A stretch of 64,000 nt of DNA from Oceanobacillus neutriphilus (GTDB lineage Bacteria; Bacillota; Bacilli; Bacillales; Amphibacillaceae), in NCBI RefSeq assembly GCF_014645515.1, contig NZ_BMLW01000010.1:1-64000 (forward strand). Direction: 5' to 3'. Below, in pieces: positions 8,671-17,072 of this stretch. A model generated the notes under the pieces. It was not told where the DNA came from and ran no database searches. It saw nothing but the letters and a program-made list of their open reading frames with translations. The translations under genes were made by a program, and so were the position numbers. Each line of letters starts with the position of its first letter. Position 1 is the first letter of the stretch.

Positions 8671-9708
8671 GTGCTTATGGAGAAAACGCGTATTGCAATA
8701 ACAGGTTTTGGCCGAATTGGTCGAATGGTTTTTCGTCAAGCGATGGAAGAGGAGCAATTAGAAGTTGTTGCCATTAATGCAAGCTACCCATCAGAAACAC
8801 TTGCTCACCTAATTAAATACGATAGTGTTCATGGTCCTTTTAACGGAGAAGTGAAAGCGTTGCCGAACAAATTAATTGTTAATCGAAAAGAAATTCTTTT
8901 AGTAAATTCCAGAGACCCTGAAAAGCTGCCTTGGAAGGATCTTGGGATTGACATTGTTATTGAAGCGACAGGTAAGTTTAAAACCAAAGAGGCAGCAGGA
9001 CTTCATTTACAGGCAGGAGCAAAAAAAGTAATTATAACTGCGCCTGGAAAAGAAGTTGATAAGACCATTGTTATTGGTGTAAATGAAAGTGATTATAATC
9101 CAGAGCTGGATGATGTTATCTCAAATGCCTCCTGTACTACAAATTGTTTGGCTCCCGTGGTGAAAGTTATTGATGATCACTTTACAATAAAGAACGGCTT
9201 GATGACAACCGTACATGCTTTTACAAATGATCAAAAGAATATTGATAATCCGCATAAAGATTTACGTCGTGCGAGAAGCTGTACGCAATCTATTATCCCG
9301 ACAACAACGGGTGCTGCTAAAGCACTTGCAGAAGTGATGCCTCAGCTGAAAGGTAAATTACATGGGATGGCATTACGCGTGCCTACACCTAATGTGTCAT
9401 TAGTAGATTTAGTAATTGATATTGAAGAAGATGTTACTGCTGAAGAGATTAACGCAATATTTAAACAGGCTGCAGAAGGAAGTATGTATGGAGTCATTCA
9501 ATATTCTGATGAACCTTTAGTTTCTATTGACTATACAACAAGTACTTATTCTGCCACAATTGATGGACTGTCCACGATGGTGATGGATAACAATAAGTTA
9601 AAAATTATTGCCTGGTATGACAACGAATGGGGTTATTCAAAACGCGTTGTTGACTTGACCAGCTATGTAGGCTATAGATTAGAACAGAAAGTACGTTTAA
9701 CATCATAA
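8671..9708 (+). CDS. gapB: NADP-preferring gluconeogenic glyceraldehyde-3-phosphate dehydrogenase
   Basis: Interconverts glyceraldehyde-3-phosphate and 1,3-bisphosphoglycerate, working in the gluconeogenic direction in B. subtilis. Rossmann fold start ITGFGRIGRMVFRQ; catalytic Cys in SNASCTTNCLAP; later VHAFTNDQ, RRARSCTQSIIPTTTGAAK and WYDNEWGYSKRVVDL. The order coaE-gapB and the CcpN sites favour GapB over glycolytic GapA. GTG 8671 is 6 nt from the GGAGG; ATG 8677 (starting MEKTRIAI) is an alternative two codons in. speD, next to gapB in B. subtilis, is missing here. Confidence 0.93.
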   Translation: MLMEKTRIAITGFGRIGRMVFRQAMEEEQLEVVAINASYPSETLAHLIKYDSVHGPFNGEVKALPNKLIVNRKEILLVNSRDPEKLPWKDLGIDIVIEATGKFKTKEAAGLHLQAGAKKVIITAPGKEVDKTIVIGVNESDYNPELDDVISNASCTTNCLAPVVKVIDDHFTIKNGLMTTVHAFTNDQKNIDNPHKDLRRARSCTQSIIPTTTGAAKALAEVMPQLKGKLHGMALRVPTPNVSLVDLVIDIEEDVTAEEINAIFKQAAEGSMYGVIQYSDEPLVSIDYTTSTYSATIDGLSTMVMDNNKLKIIAWYDNEWGYSKRVVDLTSYVGYRLEQKVRLTS

Positions 9709-9718
9709 GAACAGGAAC

Positions 9719-9750
9719 AAATCCGCATGAAAAATTTCATGCGGATTTGT
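9719..9750. terminator. Bidirectional terminator between gapB and the chemotaxis receptor
   Basis: AAATCCGCATGAA and TTCATGCGGATTT form a 13-bp perfect stem between convergent genes. Confidence 0.85.
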
Positions 9751-9760
9751 TATTTCATCA

Positions 9761-11449
9761 TTAAACTTTAAATTTACCTGCTTCCTCTTGCAGTTCTTGT
9801 GCGGTTTCGCTTAAGGATGTAGCGACATGAGCTACTTCATTCATAGTAGCAGATTGCTCCTCCATCGAGGCCGCAATGGTATCTATATTTCCAGACATAG
9901 CTTGAGAGCCTGTTGAAATTTCAGTAACTGACGCTGAAACCTGCTCTGCACTTGCTGAAAGCTCCTGCGAGGTTGCTGAGATTTCCTGAATTTCATTTGT
10001 CATACCGCGAACAGCTTCAACAATGGATTCAAACGATGAACCTGCATCGGTAATGACTTCTACCCCTTTTTGTACAGCAGGCAAAGCACTTTGCATAGCT
10101 TTCTCAACATTTTCTGTATCATTCTTAATTTCTGTAGTTAACAGAGTGATTGAACCAGCTGATTTTTTTGATTCCTCTGCCAGTTTTCGTACTTCATCTG
10201 CTACTACTGAAAATCCTTTTCCCTGCTCGCCTGCACGAGCTGCTTCAATGGCTGCATTTAACGCTAACAGATTTGTTTGATCTGTGATATCAGTAATTAC
10301 TTTGGTAATATTTTCGATTTCTTCTGTCTGCTTTGCCAATTTCAGCACAAGCTCATTTACAGAAGCTGCCGACTGATTAATATTATTCATTTGCTCCTGA
10401 GCGTGACCAATAATTTTCGTCCCGTTTTGAGCGGCATCACTTGTTTCACTGGAAGAAGAATGAAGCGATTGTGCGGCTTCGGCAATCCTTTGAACGCCCT
10501 GAGCAGTTTCTCCCATTGCAATGGAGCTTTCGTTTGCTGCGTATGCTGCTGTTTGAGAGGATTCAGCGGTATCAGCAGCCTGTTTCGTTACTTCTTCTGT
10601 CGTAGCCGATGCTTCTTCAGCGCTTGCAGACAGCTCTTCAGATGATGAACCTAACTGTTCCGCATTTTGCTGGATACGAATAATTAAGTCACGTGTATTA
10701 TTTTTAGAAGCGTTGAAAATCTCAGCAAGCTGACCCAGCTCATCTTTAGATTCAACGGCTATGTCCTCAGCAGATAAATCATCATCGCCAATTTTCTTTG
10801 CAATATCCATAACACTTAATAATGGAGCTGTAATGGAACGGCGGACATAAAACATTAAACCAATTCCAATTAGTATACTTACTCCTAAAACAATAATGGA
10901 CACAACTTGTGCAGTATTAATCGCAGAATCTATTTCTTTTTCAATGCTATCCATTTGTCCTGTTTGATAGTTTTCCATTGCCTCAGCTGCTTCAAACATA
11001 TCTTCGTTAATACCCTGTACAGTTGTATTAACGATTTCTGTAGCCTGTTCTATATTATTATTTTCAATGGCATCTATTATGTCAGGTATGATTTCGTTGA
11101 ATTCATTATTGGGGATACTGGCCCGCTCCCAATACGTTCTCATTTCCTCTGAGGCTAAATACCCTTCCAGTTTGTTCAAGTTTTCATCAAGCTCCCCGGC
11201 AGCATTGAAAAGGTTTTCTTTATGCGTATCTTCCTCCGGTTCTAAAATCAACGAACGGATATGGAGTGCCTGCGTAGCCACATCGTAGCGGATATTTTCA
11301 ATTAAGATAAGCTGCCCCAGGCGGTAATCCATTGCTTCCTCGGCCTGTTTTTCAATATTTTTCAAATTCATCATACTGCTGCCGACAGAAACAGCTAATA
11401 AAATAATTAACACTATAAAAGATAAATTTAACTTCTTTCCTACACTCAT
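9761..11449 (-). CDS. Methyl-accepting chemotaxis protein
   Basis: Transmembrane chemoreceptor that controls CheA at the cell pole. 562 aa: signal-anchor helix (about 10-30), a predicted four-helix-bundle outer domain (about 35-185), a second membrane helix (about 187-207), HAMP, then a long coiled-coil signalling domain. The hairpin tip is typical ([36 protein letters not shown]). The ligand is not predictable. The start follows GAAGGAG. The upstream sigma-D-like promoter fits a motility regulon gene. Convergent with gapB. Confidence 0.93.
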   Translation of the reverse strand: MSVGKKLNLSFIVLIILLAVSVGSSMMNLKNIEKQAEEAMDYRLGQLILIENIRYDVATQALHIRSLILEPEEDTHKENLFNAAGELDENLNKLEGYLASEEMRTYWERASIPNNEFNEIIPDIIDAIENNNIEQATEIVNTTVQGINEDMFEAAEAMENYQTGQMDSIEKEIDSAINTAQVVSIIVLGVSILIGIGLMFYVRRSITAPLLSVMDIAKKIGDDDLSAEDIAVESKDELGQLAEIFNASKNNTRDLIIRIQQNAEQLGSSSEELSASAEEASATTEEVTKQAADTAESSQTAAYAANESSIAMGETAQGVQRIAEAAQSLHSSSSETSDAAQNGTKIIGHAQEQMNNINQSAASVNELVLKLAKQTEEIENITKVITDITDQTNLLALNAAIEAARAGEQGKGFSVVADEVRKLAEESKKSAGSITLLTTEIKNDTENVEKAMQSALPAVQKGVEVITDAGSSFESIVEAVRGMTNEIQEISATSQELSASAEQVSASVTEISTGSQAMSGNIDTIAASMEEQSATMNEVAHVATSLSETAQELQEEAGKFKV

Positions 11450-11501
11450 GTAACATACTCCTTCTTCTTTAGAAACTGATATAATTGCTTTTCTAATTAC
11501 T

Positions 11502-11528
11502 ATATCGGTGATTTGTCGTCAATATGTA
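11502..11528 (-). promoter_or_regulatory. Candidate sigma-D promoter of the chemoreceptor
   Basis: Read on the minus strand: TACA at -35, a 15-nt spacer, then ACCGATAT. The sigma-D consensus is TAAA-N15-GCCGATAT (3/4 and 7/8 matches). It lies about 50 bp before the receptor start. Confidence 0.6.
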
Positions 11529-11785
11529 ATAAGTCTTTGTGACTATTTTGTGAAAATAATACTATATCTAAGTTCTGGAAACTAATTTTAATGAAGCTTT
11601 GCTTTATGTTATACTTAAATGCTTCTTCGTTTAAGGAAAGTAGTTTAAATGTTTAAATCATGTTAAAATAGTACACACGTAATTATTATATTCATATGTT
11701 CAAGAAATGTGCGTTCTGTGAAGCTGATAAATAGAACCTGACAGCTGATTTTATAGGCTCATGAATACGGAAGAGTTATTTTTAG

Positions 11786-11800
11786 CCGGACTTTTTGAAC
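11786..11800 (+). repeat. Isolated right terminus of family-2 repeat
   Basis: CCGGACTTTTTGAAC matches the right end of the fold-back repeat at 50810. No clear left partner is seen, although a diverged GTTCAAGAA lies near 11700. The rest of 11450-11825 shows only the sigma-D-like site. Confidence 0.4.
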
Positions 11801-11825
11801 ATTCTTTTACTAGATAAAATATAGG

Positions 11826-12218
11826 ATGTGTATGTATATGTCGATGGGTTATAAAATTAAACGTTTTTTTAACAATCATTCAGAAACCAGTGATAATCAT
11901 ATAGATGAGACTTTAAAAACCAGGTATTATAAAGCGAGTAAGAATGCGGTTATTCAGGCTGTGGAGGATTATTTTAATTCGAGCCCGGATTTTTCAATTC
12001 ATGCGCGCTCCGATCAGCATGGAGAGATTGGAGCAACCAGTAAACGCGGGAAAAAAGTTTTAGTTATTGCTACGGTGGTTATGGTTCGTCCATATCATAC
12101 CGCACTTGATTTTTCGGTAACGACAGATACACCTGTCCATATTGATTTTGGTTATAGCAATAAAATAATAAAAAGAGTATACGAGCATGTCAATGAACAG
12201 CTGCCGGAGATAAGATAG
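11826..12218 (+). CDS. Conserved-looking hypothetical soluble protein
   Basis: I do not recognise a named domain. About 124-130 aa, with no signal peptide or membrane segment. An N-terminal basic stretch (YKIKRFFNNH) is followed by a mixed alpha/beta-like region (VLVIATVVMVRPYHTALDFSVT) and an amphipathic C-terminal helix. Four in-frame ATGs (11826, 11832, 11838, 11844) lie near a weak AGGATG ribosome binding site; 11838 or 11844 is the most likely true start. It lies 28 bp before nrdR on the same strand, where B. subtilis has other genes. Codon use resembles its neighbours. Confidence 0.65.
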   Translation: MCMYMSMGYKIKRFFNNHSETSDNHIDETLKTRYYKASKNAVIQAVEDYFNSSPDFSIHARSDQHGEIGATSKRGKKVLVIATVVMVRPYHTALDFSVTTDTPVHIDFGYSNKIIKRVYEHVNEQLPEIR

Positions 12219-12246
12219 ATAGGTAATTTAAGAAGGAGTGAACGAA

Positions 12247-12720
12247 ATGCGTTGTTCCAACTGTAATAACAAAAATACAAAAGTACTGGATTCTCGACCG
12301 ATAGAAGAGGGAGCAGCAATACGTAGACGCCGGGAATGTGAGAAGTGCGGATTTCGTTTTACCACTTTTGAACGGATTGAAGAAGTACCACTCATTGTTG
12401 TGAAAAAAGATGGCATGCGCCAGGAATTCTCAAGAGAAAAGCTGACAAGAGGTATTATCAGAGCATGCGAGAAGCGGCCAGTAGCTATAGATACGATAGA
12501 AAATATTGCTTTAGAAGTAGAAAAAAGTTTGCGAAACACAGGAAATTCTGAGGTTTCCAGCCATATAGTAGGTGAGATGGTAATGGAAAGACTTGCAGAA
12601 GTGGATGAAGTCTCCTATGTCAGATTCGCCTCCGTCTATCGTCAATTTAAAGATATCTCCGTTTTCTTAGACGAGCTGAAAGAAATTATTAAAACGGATA
12701 AACAAGCACATGAAGAATAA
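12247..12720 (+). CDS. nrdR: Transcriptional repressor NrdR
   Basis: ATP/dATP-sensing repressor of ribonucleotide reductase genes. The N-terminal zinc ribbon is [15 protein letters not shown] ... [18 protein letters not shown], followed by an ATP-cone domain ([16 protein letters not shown] to about residue 140). 157 aa, close to the usual 150. ATG 12247, giving MRCSNC, is chosen over GTG 12238 because AAGGAG (12233-12238) overlaps the latter. It precedes dnaB-dnaI as in other Bacillaceae. Confidence 0.95.
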   Translation: MRCSNCNNKNTKVLDSRPIEEGAAIRRRRECEKCGFRFTTFERIEEVPLIVVKKDGMRQEFSREKLTRGIIRACEKRPVAIDTIENIALEVEKSLRNTGNSEVSSHIVGEMVMERLAEVDEVSYVRFASVYRQFKDISVFLDELKEIIKTDKQAHEE

Positions 12721-12744
12721 AAATGAAGGTATAGGGCTGAAGCC

Positions 12745-12850
12745 GGGACTGTGATATTCGCCCCGCAGAAAACGTTGGAACTGGGGCTGTGATTACTCGT
12801 CCCACCAGAAAACGTTGGGACTGCGATTACTCGCCCCACCAGAAAACGTT
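12745..12850 (+). repeat. Triple tandem array of the 34-bp module
   Basis: Three head-to-tail units lie at 12745-12776, 12784-12816 and 12817-12850. Each has the pattern GGGACTGCGATTACTCG[T/C]CCC followed by ACCAGAAAACGTT. Single copies of the same module sit inside mobile repeats elsewhere in the window. Here it stands free between nrdR and dnaB, and read through it would wrongly extend the dnaB frame upstream. Confidence 0.85.
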
Positions 12851-12892
12851 GCAAAGACTTATACATTTTTACTTAAAAAAGGATGGGTTATA

Positions 12893-14212
12893 ATGAATGT
12901 AATTGGGAAAATCCTTCCTATTGATGGATATAATGTTGTGATGGACAAACAGCCTCCTCTTGATTTTAATGCCTCTTTGACACATTTTTATCAGCCGTTA
13001 ATCGGAATTCAGGCAATTTCGTTATACTATACTTTGTTTTATGAGGTGGGTCATGTGCAAAAAGTACAGACACACCATACATTGATGACATATTTAAATT
13101 TGACGCTGGACGATATTTATCGTGCACGTATAAAGCTGGAAGCAATAGGGTTATTGAAAACCTATAAAAGGACAGAGGATGGCAGAGATTATTATACGTA
13201 TAATGTGCAGGGACCTTATTCTCCTGATCAATTTTTCAAGGAAGCAATGCTGTCCCAGCTGCTGCTGCATCATATAGGGGAACAGAAACATAATGAACTT
13301 TATTCGCGTTATGTAAAGGATAGTTATCCTTATGGTGAAGAGGTGACAGCTGATTTTAATGAGGTGTTTGATACGATAACTCCATCTTTGCCTGTTGCTG
13401 AAAATGTGAAAAATGAGAGTCAGAGCACCGAAATGAGTTCAATGGATTTTTCCTGGATAGAACAAATGCTCAAGCAACGGTTTATTGCAGCCGAAAGAAT
13501 CCTAAATCCTGCAAATAAAAAGCTTATTCATCAAATGAAGGTATTGTATGATATAGAAAGTATAGAAATAGAAAAAGCATTGCTGTGGGCTCTTGATGAA
13601 GATAACAAATTGAATCAGGAAGAGTTTAAATCAGCATGCCATGACATGTTTGTCTCCCGTAATAATGGACAGTCTATCCGTTTAAAAGAAAGGATAACGG
13701 CGAATACAGAAGCTATAAGGAAGAAGCCTGAAACAAAAGAAGAACAGCTGGTTCAAGAGCTGGAGAGGATTTCTCCAAAACAATTGTTAGAAGATCTATC
13801 AGATGGGAACCATGCTTCTGAGCAGGATATTAAAGTTGTCCGCGAGGTAATGACTAGGCAGGGATTGCCAGCTCCTGTCATGAATGTTTTAATTCATTAT
13901 GTCCTGCTGCAATCAAATATGAAGCTGTCTAAAGCCTATATGGAAACTATTGCCGGCCATTGGTCAAGAATTGGGCTGAAGTCTGCAAAAGAAGCAATGA
14001 GCTTTGCTAAACAAGAACAGGAAAAGTATAAATCAGCTAAAAATAAACCAAGAAAAAATAATAACTATAATTACAGTAATAATTATAAGAAAGAGGTTGT
14101 TCCTGATTGGTTTAACAACCGGAAGAAGAAACAGCCTGCGAATACAGGTTTAAGTGAAAAAGAGCAGCAGGAGATTGAAGCTAAGCTGCAAAAATATTTA
14201 AATGAAAGCTAA
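12893..14212 (+). CDS. dnaB: Replication initiation/membrane attachment protein DnaB (Firmicutes type)
   Basis: Primosomal co-loader that with DnaD and DnaI delivers the replicative helicase at oriC and at restarting forks; unrelated to E. coli DnaB helicase. 439 aa from ATG 12893, which follows AAAAGGATGGG. The N-terminal winged-helix region (LDFNASLTHFYQPLIGIQAISLYYTL) and the C-terminal DnaB/DnaD-like domain (about 320-390, DVKVVREVMTRQG-like helices) are visible. An Asn/Lys-rich tail follows. The upstream frame back to 12815 runs through the 34-bp repeats and is not coding. 46 bp before dnaI. Confidence 0.92.
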   Translation: MNVIGKILPIDGYNVVMDKQPPLDFNASLTHFYQPLIGIQAISLYYTLFYEVGHVQKVQTHHTLMTYLNLTLDDIYRARIKLEAIGLLKTYKRTEDGRDYYTYNVQGPYSPDQFFKEAMLSQLLLHHIGEQKHNELYSRYVKDSYPYGEEVTADFNEVFDTITPSLPVAENVKNESQSTEMSSMDFSWIEQMLKQRFIAAERILNPANKKLIHQMKVLYDIESIEIEKALLWALDEDNKLNQEEFKSACHDMFVSRNNGQSIRLKERITANTEAIRKKPETKEEQLVQELERISPKQLLEDLSDGNHASEQDIKVVREVMTRQGLPAPVMNVLIHYVLLQSNMKLSKAYMETIAGHWSRIGLKSAKEAMSFAKQEQEKYKSAKNKPRKNNNYNYSNNYKKEVVPDWFNNRKKKQPANTGLSEKEQQEIEAKLQKYLNES

Positions 14213-14258
14213 GATTTAAAGAGGATGTTTGAACACACAATTAAAGGAGGGATGATGG

Positions 14259-15188
14259 ATGAAGCCTATACAATCAGAATTAAAAGCATGGATGGATACG
14301 AATGAGAATTTCAAATCCAATTACACTAGAATAAAAAAAGAAATTCTGAGTGATCCCTCTATTCAATCATTTTTACACGAACACCCTGAATTGACTGACA
14401 AGGATATTGAGAAGAACTTAATGCGGCTGTATGAATATAAGACACAATCCAAACAATGTGACCGCTGTGCTTCTTTTGGAGAGTGTCAAAACATGGTTCA
14501 AGGCTACTCTCCGGTATTAAGTATGGATAAGAATGAAATTAGACTCAGCTATGAAAAATGTCATTCACGTATTCAGGCTGAAGAACAGCAAGCGCAGCAG
14601 AGGTTATTTCAAAGTCTATATATGCCAAAAGAGATTTTGGAAGCAAAAATGTCAGAAGTTATTCAGGATAAGTCGAGGATTTCAGCAATTGGTGAAATTA
14701 TTAACTTTTTGGAGGAAGCTAAAACAGGCTTGCCTAAAAAAGGTTTATATCTTCATGGTTCGTTTGGAATTGGTAAAACCTATCTGTTAGGTGCTGTAGC
14801 GAATGAGCTTAAAAAGAGAAATTACTCAACTACACTCATTTATATGCCAGAGTTTGTCCGGGAAATAAAAGGCTCTTTTAAAGATGATTCCTTTAATGAA
14901 AAGATAGATTTCTTTAAGAAAGCAGACGTTTTAATGCTGGATGATATTGGGGCGGAATTACAATCTGCCTGGTTCAGGGACGAAGTATTAGGCTCTGTCC
15001 TGCAATATCGGATGATGGAAGGACTGCCTGTCTTTTTTTCCTCCAATTTTGATTTGAATCAGCTGGAGAAGGAACTGGCAAGTACAAGAAATGGTGTGGA
15101 AGAGGTCAAAGCCGGGCGGATTATTGAACGTATTAAGCAGGTAAGTACAGTGGTGAAAATGTCCGGTGAAAATAGAAGAGATGAATAG
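14259..15188 (+). CDS. dnaI: Primosomal helicase loader DnaI
   Basis: AAA+ ATPase that loads DnaC helicase, partner of DnaB and DnaD. The N-terminal helicase-binding region contains a Cys/His zinc site (CDRCASFGEC ... CHSRI, about 67-105). The AAA+ domain has Walker A GSFGIGKTYLLGA, Walker B VLMLDDIGAE, and sensor-like SSNF. 309 aa, normal. ATG 14259 is 7 nt after AAAGGAGGG; two nearby upstream ATGs are in the wrong frame. Transcription ends in a strong hairpin right after the stop. Confidence 0.95.
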   Translation: MKPIQSELKAWMDTNENFKSNYTRIKKEILSDPSIQSFLHEHPELTDKDIEKNLMRLYEYKTQSKQCDRCASFGECQNMVQGYSPVLSMDKNEIRLSYEKCHSRIQAEEQQAQQRLFQSLYMPKEILEAKMSEVIQDKSRISAIGEIINFLEEAKTGLPKKGLYLHGSFGIGKTYLLGAVANELKKRNYSTTLIYMPEFVREIKGSFKDDSFNEKIDFFKKADVLMLDDIGAELQSAWFRDEVLGSVLQYRMMEGLPVFFSSNFDLNQLEKELASTRNGVEEVKAGRIIERIKQVSTVVKMSGENRRDE

Positions 15189-15224
15189 CAAAAAGGATTT
15201 CCCATACGGAAATCCTTTTTGCTA
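15187..15224. terminator. dnaI terminator
   Basis: Perfect 16-bp stem: AGCAAAAAGGATTTCC, loop CATAC, GGAAATCCTTTTTGCT. Confidence 0.9.
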
Positions 15225-15267
15225 TATCTATACGTTTATCGACAGGTGAGGCATTCTAAATGATTAA

Positions 15268-15729
15268 CTCAACTTTCGGACCTGAGAATAGACATCTATA
15301 CCTTGCCTTACAAGGATAAGCATGTTCTTCATTTTCCTGCTTGCATTTTGTCATCTTTTTATTGAAATTAAGATTGTGTATAGTTCCACTCCGACCAACC
15401 ACTACGTTTTCCATGGGGACGGCTTCAGCTAACTTGAAAAGAAAACCGCTTTTCAAGTGGATCTTCAGCTCGCCCTGCGATGCACAAATGTTTTCGATGG
15501 GGCGAGTAATCGCAAAAGCTCTTGGTGGGACGAGTAATCGCAGTCCCAGTCCCAGGGCGTGCAAGTGCAGGCGTTGTACGTCGAAAGCAAAACGGTCCGC
15601 CGCAGCGGTGCCTTACACATTACCTGCTTTCCAAATAGAGTTTATGCTTTGTCAAGAGATAGGTGGTATGGGCGATCAACACCTGTCTCTGTGATAAGCA
15701 AGTTATTTTTTTAAGGTGCGAAGGTTGAG
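15268..15729 (-). mobile_element. Family-1 non-coding element, copy 4 (complete, 462 bp, inverted)
   Basis: Ends CTCAACTTTCGGACCT and AAGGTGCGAAGGTTGAG, flanked by perfect 7-bp duplications TGATTAA (15261-15267, 15730-15736). Its interior aligns in reverse to copies 2 and 3. It keeps the ACTTGAAAAG/CTTTTCAAGT hairpin (15432-15458) but lacks much of the middle and carries two tandem 34-bp modules instead. It occupies most of the dnaI-ytxC gap. Confidence 0.88.
15486..15546 (-). repeat. Two tandem 34-bp modules inside family-1 copy 4
   Basis: Read on the minus strand, GGGACTGCGATTACTCGTCC starts at 15546, and a second unit, TGCGATTACTCGCCCCAT, follows immediately. Confidence 0.7.
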
Positions 15730-15877
15730 TGATTAAAATAAAGATTTAACAAGTATCTTTTTTGCAGATTTTCTTATACTACATCAAGTAAATCTGCTAG
15801 TCTGACTAGTTTAAGCATTTTTATCTGAACTTGTCCATATAATGTAACAGTTTGTAAGTGGATGAGGGTGATATGTA

Positions 15878-16720
15878 TTGTTGGAAGTGTATTTTGAATC
15901 GGATAAGGAAGTAGCAGCTTTTCGTAATCAGTTAAATCCATATAGAAAACAAATCAGAGTACATCAACAAGCAAATGCCGAGTGGGGCAACAGATTACGG
16001 CTGGAAGGTGACTTAGCAGAGACAGATTTAATTAACGTGATAAGCTCCGCGATGGCGAATGTTTTTATAGAAGAGCATCTTTCTGATATCATTATTCGGA
16101 AAATCACAAATAATTATTACTTTTCAGATCCTGATGAAATCAATCGTATTTATGATTTTTCTATGTGGATTTTATTTGACTCAGATTCTGATAATCAGTA
16201 CTTACGTGATCATGTGGATACAACAAAGCTTTTGCAGCATATCTTTTTTCTGCATTTAAAGGAACATACGAGTATTCATTTTAGTGCGATATTGCATTTT
16301 CGGCTCGCTCATTTTTTAGACTTTATTCAAGAATGCGTCGGGAAGGCTATTGAAGAATTTAAGAGGGAAGAGGATCATCAGGCATTTATTGATATGTTAC
16401 GTCATTATATTGAGAAAAAAGATCCTTGTGTTGATTTGATTCATATAGAACAGGGAGAGGATTTTATTTTTTACAATGAAAAAGGAGAGATAATTTCTAA
16501 AGATATGCTTCGTATATGGATGTATCAGGCGCCATTATACGCATTAGGATTACATGAAAATGAATTTAATTTAAGTCCGCTTATCGCCATGTCACCAGCA
16601 AGAATAAAAGTATATGGTGATGACCCTGCAGATCCCAAAATAATGACAGTTACAAATATTTTTCAGGAAAGAGTAGAATTTGAAAGGAAAGGGGTATCGA
16701 TTCTTTCTCGTTTAGACTAA
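15878..16720 (+). CDS. ytxC: YtxC-like putative sporulation protein
   Basis: 280-aa soluble protein matching YtxC by position (dnaI-ytxC-thrS) and size. The YtxC family is linked to sporulation by annotation but has no established biochemical activity. No membrane helix or catalytic motif is visible. The C-terminal part (IHIEQGEDFIFYNEKGEII ... LSPLIAMSPARIKVYGDDP) looks like a compact alpha/beta domain. The start is a TTG pair at 15878/15881 after GATGAGGGTG, so the exact codon is uncertain. Confidence 0.8.
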   Translation: MLEVYFESDKEVAAFRNQLNPYRKQIRVHQQANAEWGNRLRLEGDLAETDLINVISSAMANVFIEEHLSDIIIRKITNNYYFSDPDEINRIYDFSMWILFDSDSDNQYLRDHVDTTKLLQHIFFLHLKEHTSIHFSAILHFRLAHFLDFIQECVGKAIEEFKREEDHQAFIDMLRHYIEKKDPCVDLIHIEQGEDFIFYNEKGEIISKDMLRIWMYQAPLYALGLHENEFNLSPLIAMSPARIKVYGDDPADPKIMTVTNIFQERVEFERKGVSILSRLD

Positions 16721-16736
16721 AACTAAACAATTGGAC

Positions 16737-16765
16737 TTGCTTTTCAATCCTGGAAGGAATATAAT
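16737..16765 (+). promoter_or_regulatory. thrS promoter
   Basis: TTGCTT (16737-16742), a 17-bp spacer and a perfect TATAAT (16760-16765) immediately precede the T-box leader. Confidence 0.6.
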
Positions 16766-16774
16766 ACGGATAGA

Positions 16775-17053
16775 GTTTGAAAATGAAATTGCTATGATGA
16801 GGACATGATTATTTTCAGCTTACGTATTCAGAGAGGGAAGTCCTATGGCTGTAAGCTTCCTTTCGTAATGAAATAATTACCCCCTTGGAGCATTGCTGCT
16901 GAAATAATTTGGAGTAGGCAGTAACGTTTTATCTGCGTTAAAGATCAATGAAGCTGGGGATAAAAGGTTTTTTTGTATCTTCAGGAATCAGGGTGGAACC
17001 ACGACATTAAACGCTCGTCCCTTTGCATAACGCAAAGGGATGGAGCGTTTTTA
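16775..17053 (+). promoter_or_regulatory. T-box riboswitch of thrS
   Basis: The conserved T-box AGGGTGGAACCACG (16990-17003) is followed by an intrinsic terminator (17009-17053: AACGCTC ... CCCTTTGC / GCAAAGGG ... GGAGCGTT, then T's). Uncharged tRNA-Thr should pair at a specifier and stabilise the antiterminator. An ACC in ATTACC near 16878 is a possible specifier but was not folded. Confidence 0.9.
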
Positions 17054-17072
17054 TATTTGATAAAGGAGTTCG

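Noticed and set aside
10023-10645. Two long plus-strand frames opposite the chemoreceptor
   Set aside because: They are antisense shadows of the biased Ala/Ser/Glu codons of the signalling domain.
12815-12892. Upstream extension of dnaB
   Set aside because: It encodes the 34-bp repeat and lacks a ribosome binding site; ATG 12893 has one.
15341-15694. 117-codon plus-strand frame in family-1 copy 4
   Set aside because: It crosses the hairpins and two 34-bp modules and is not conserved in other copies.
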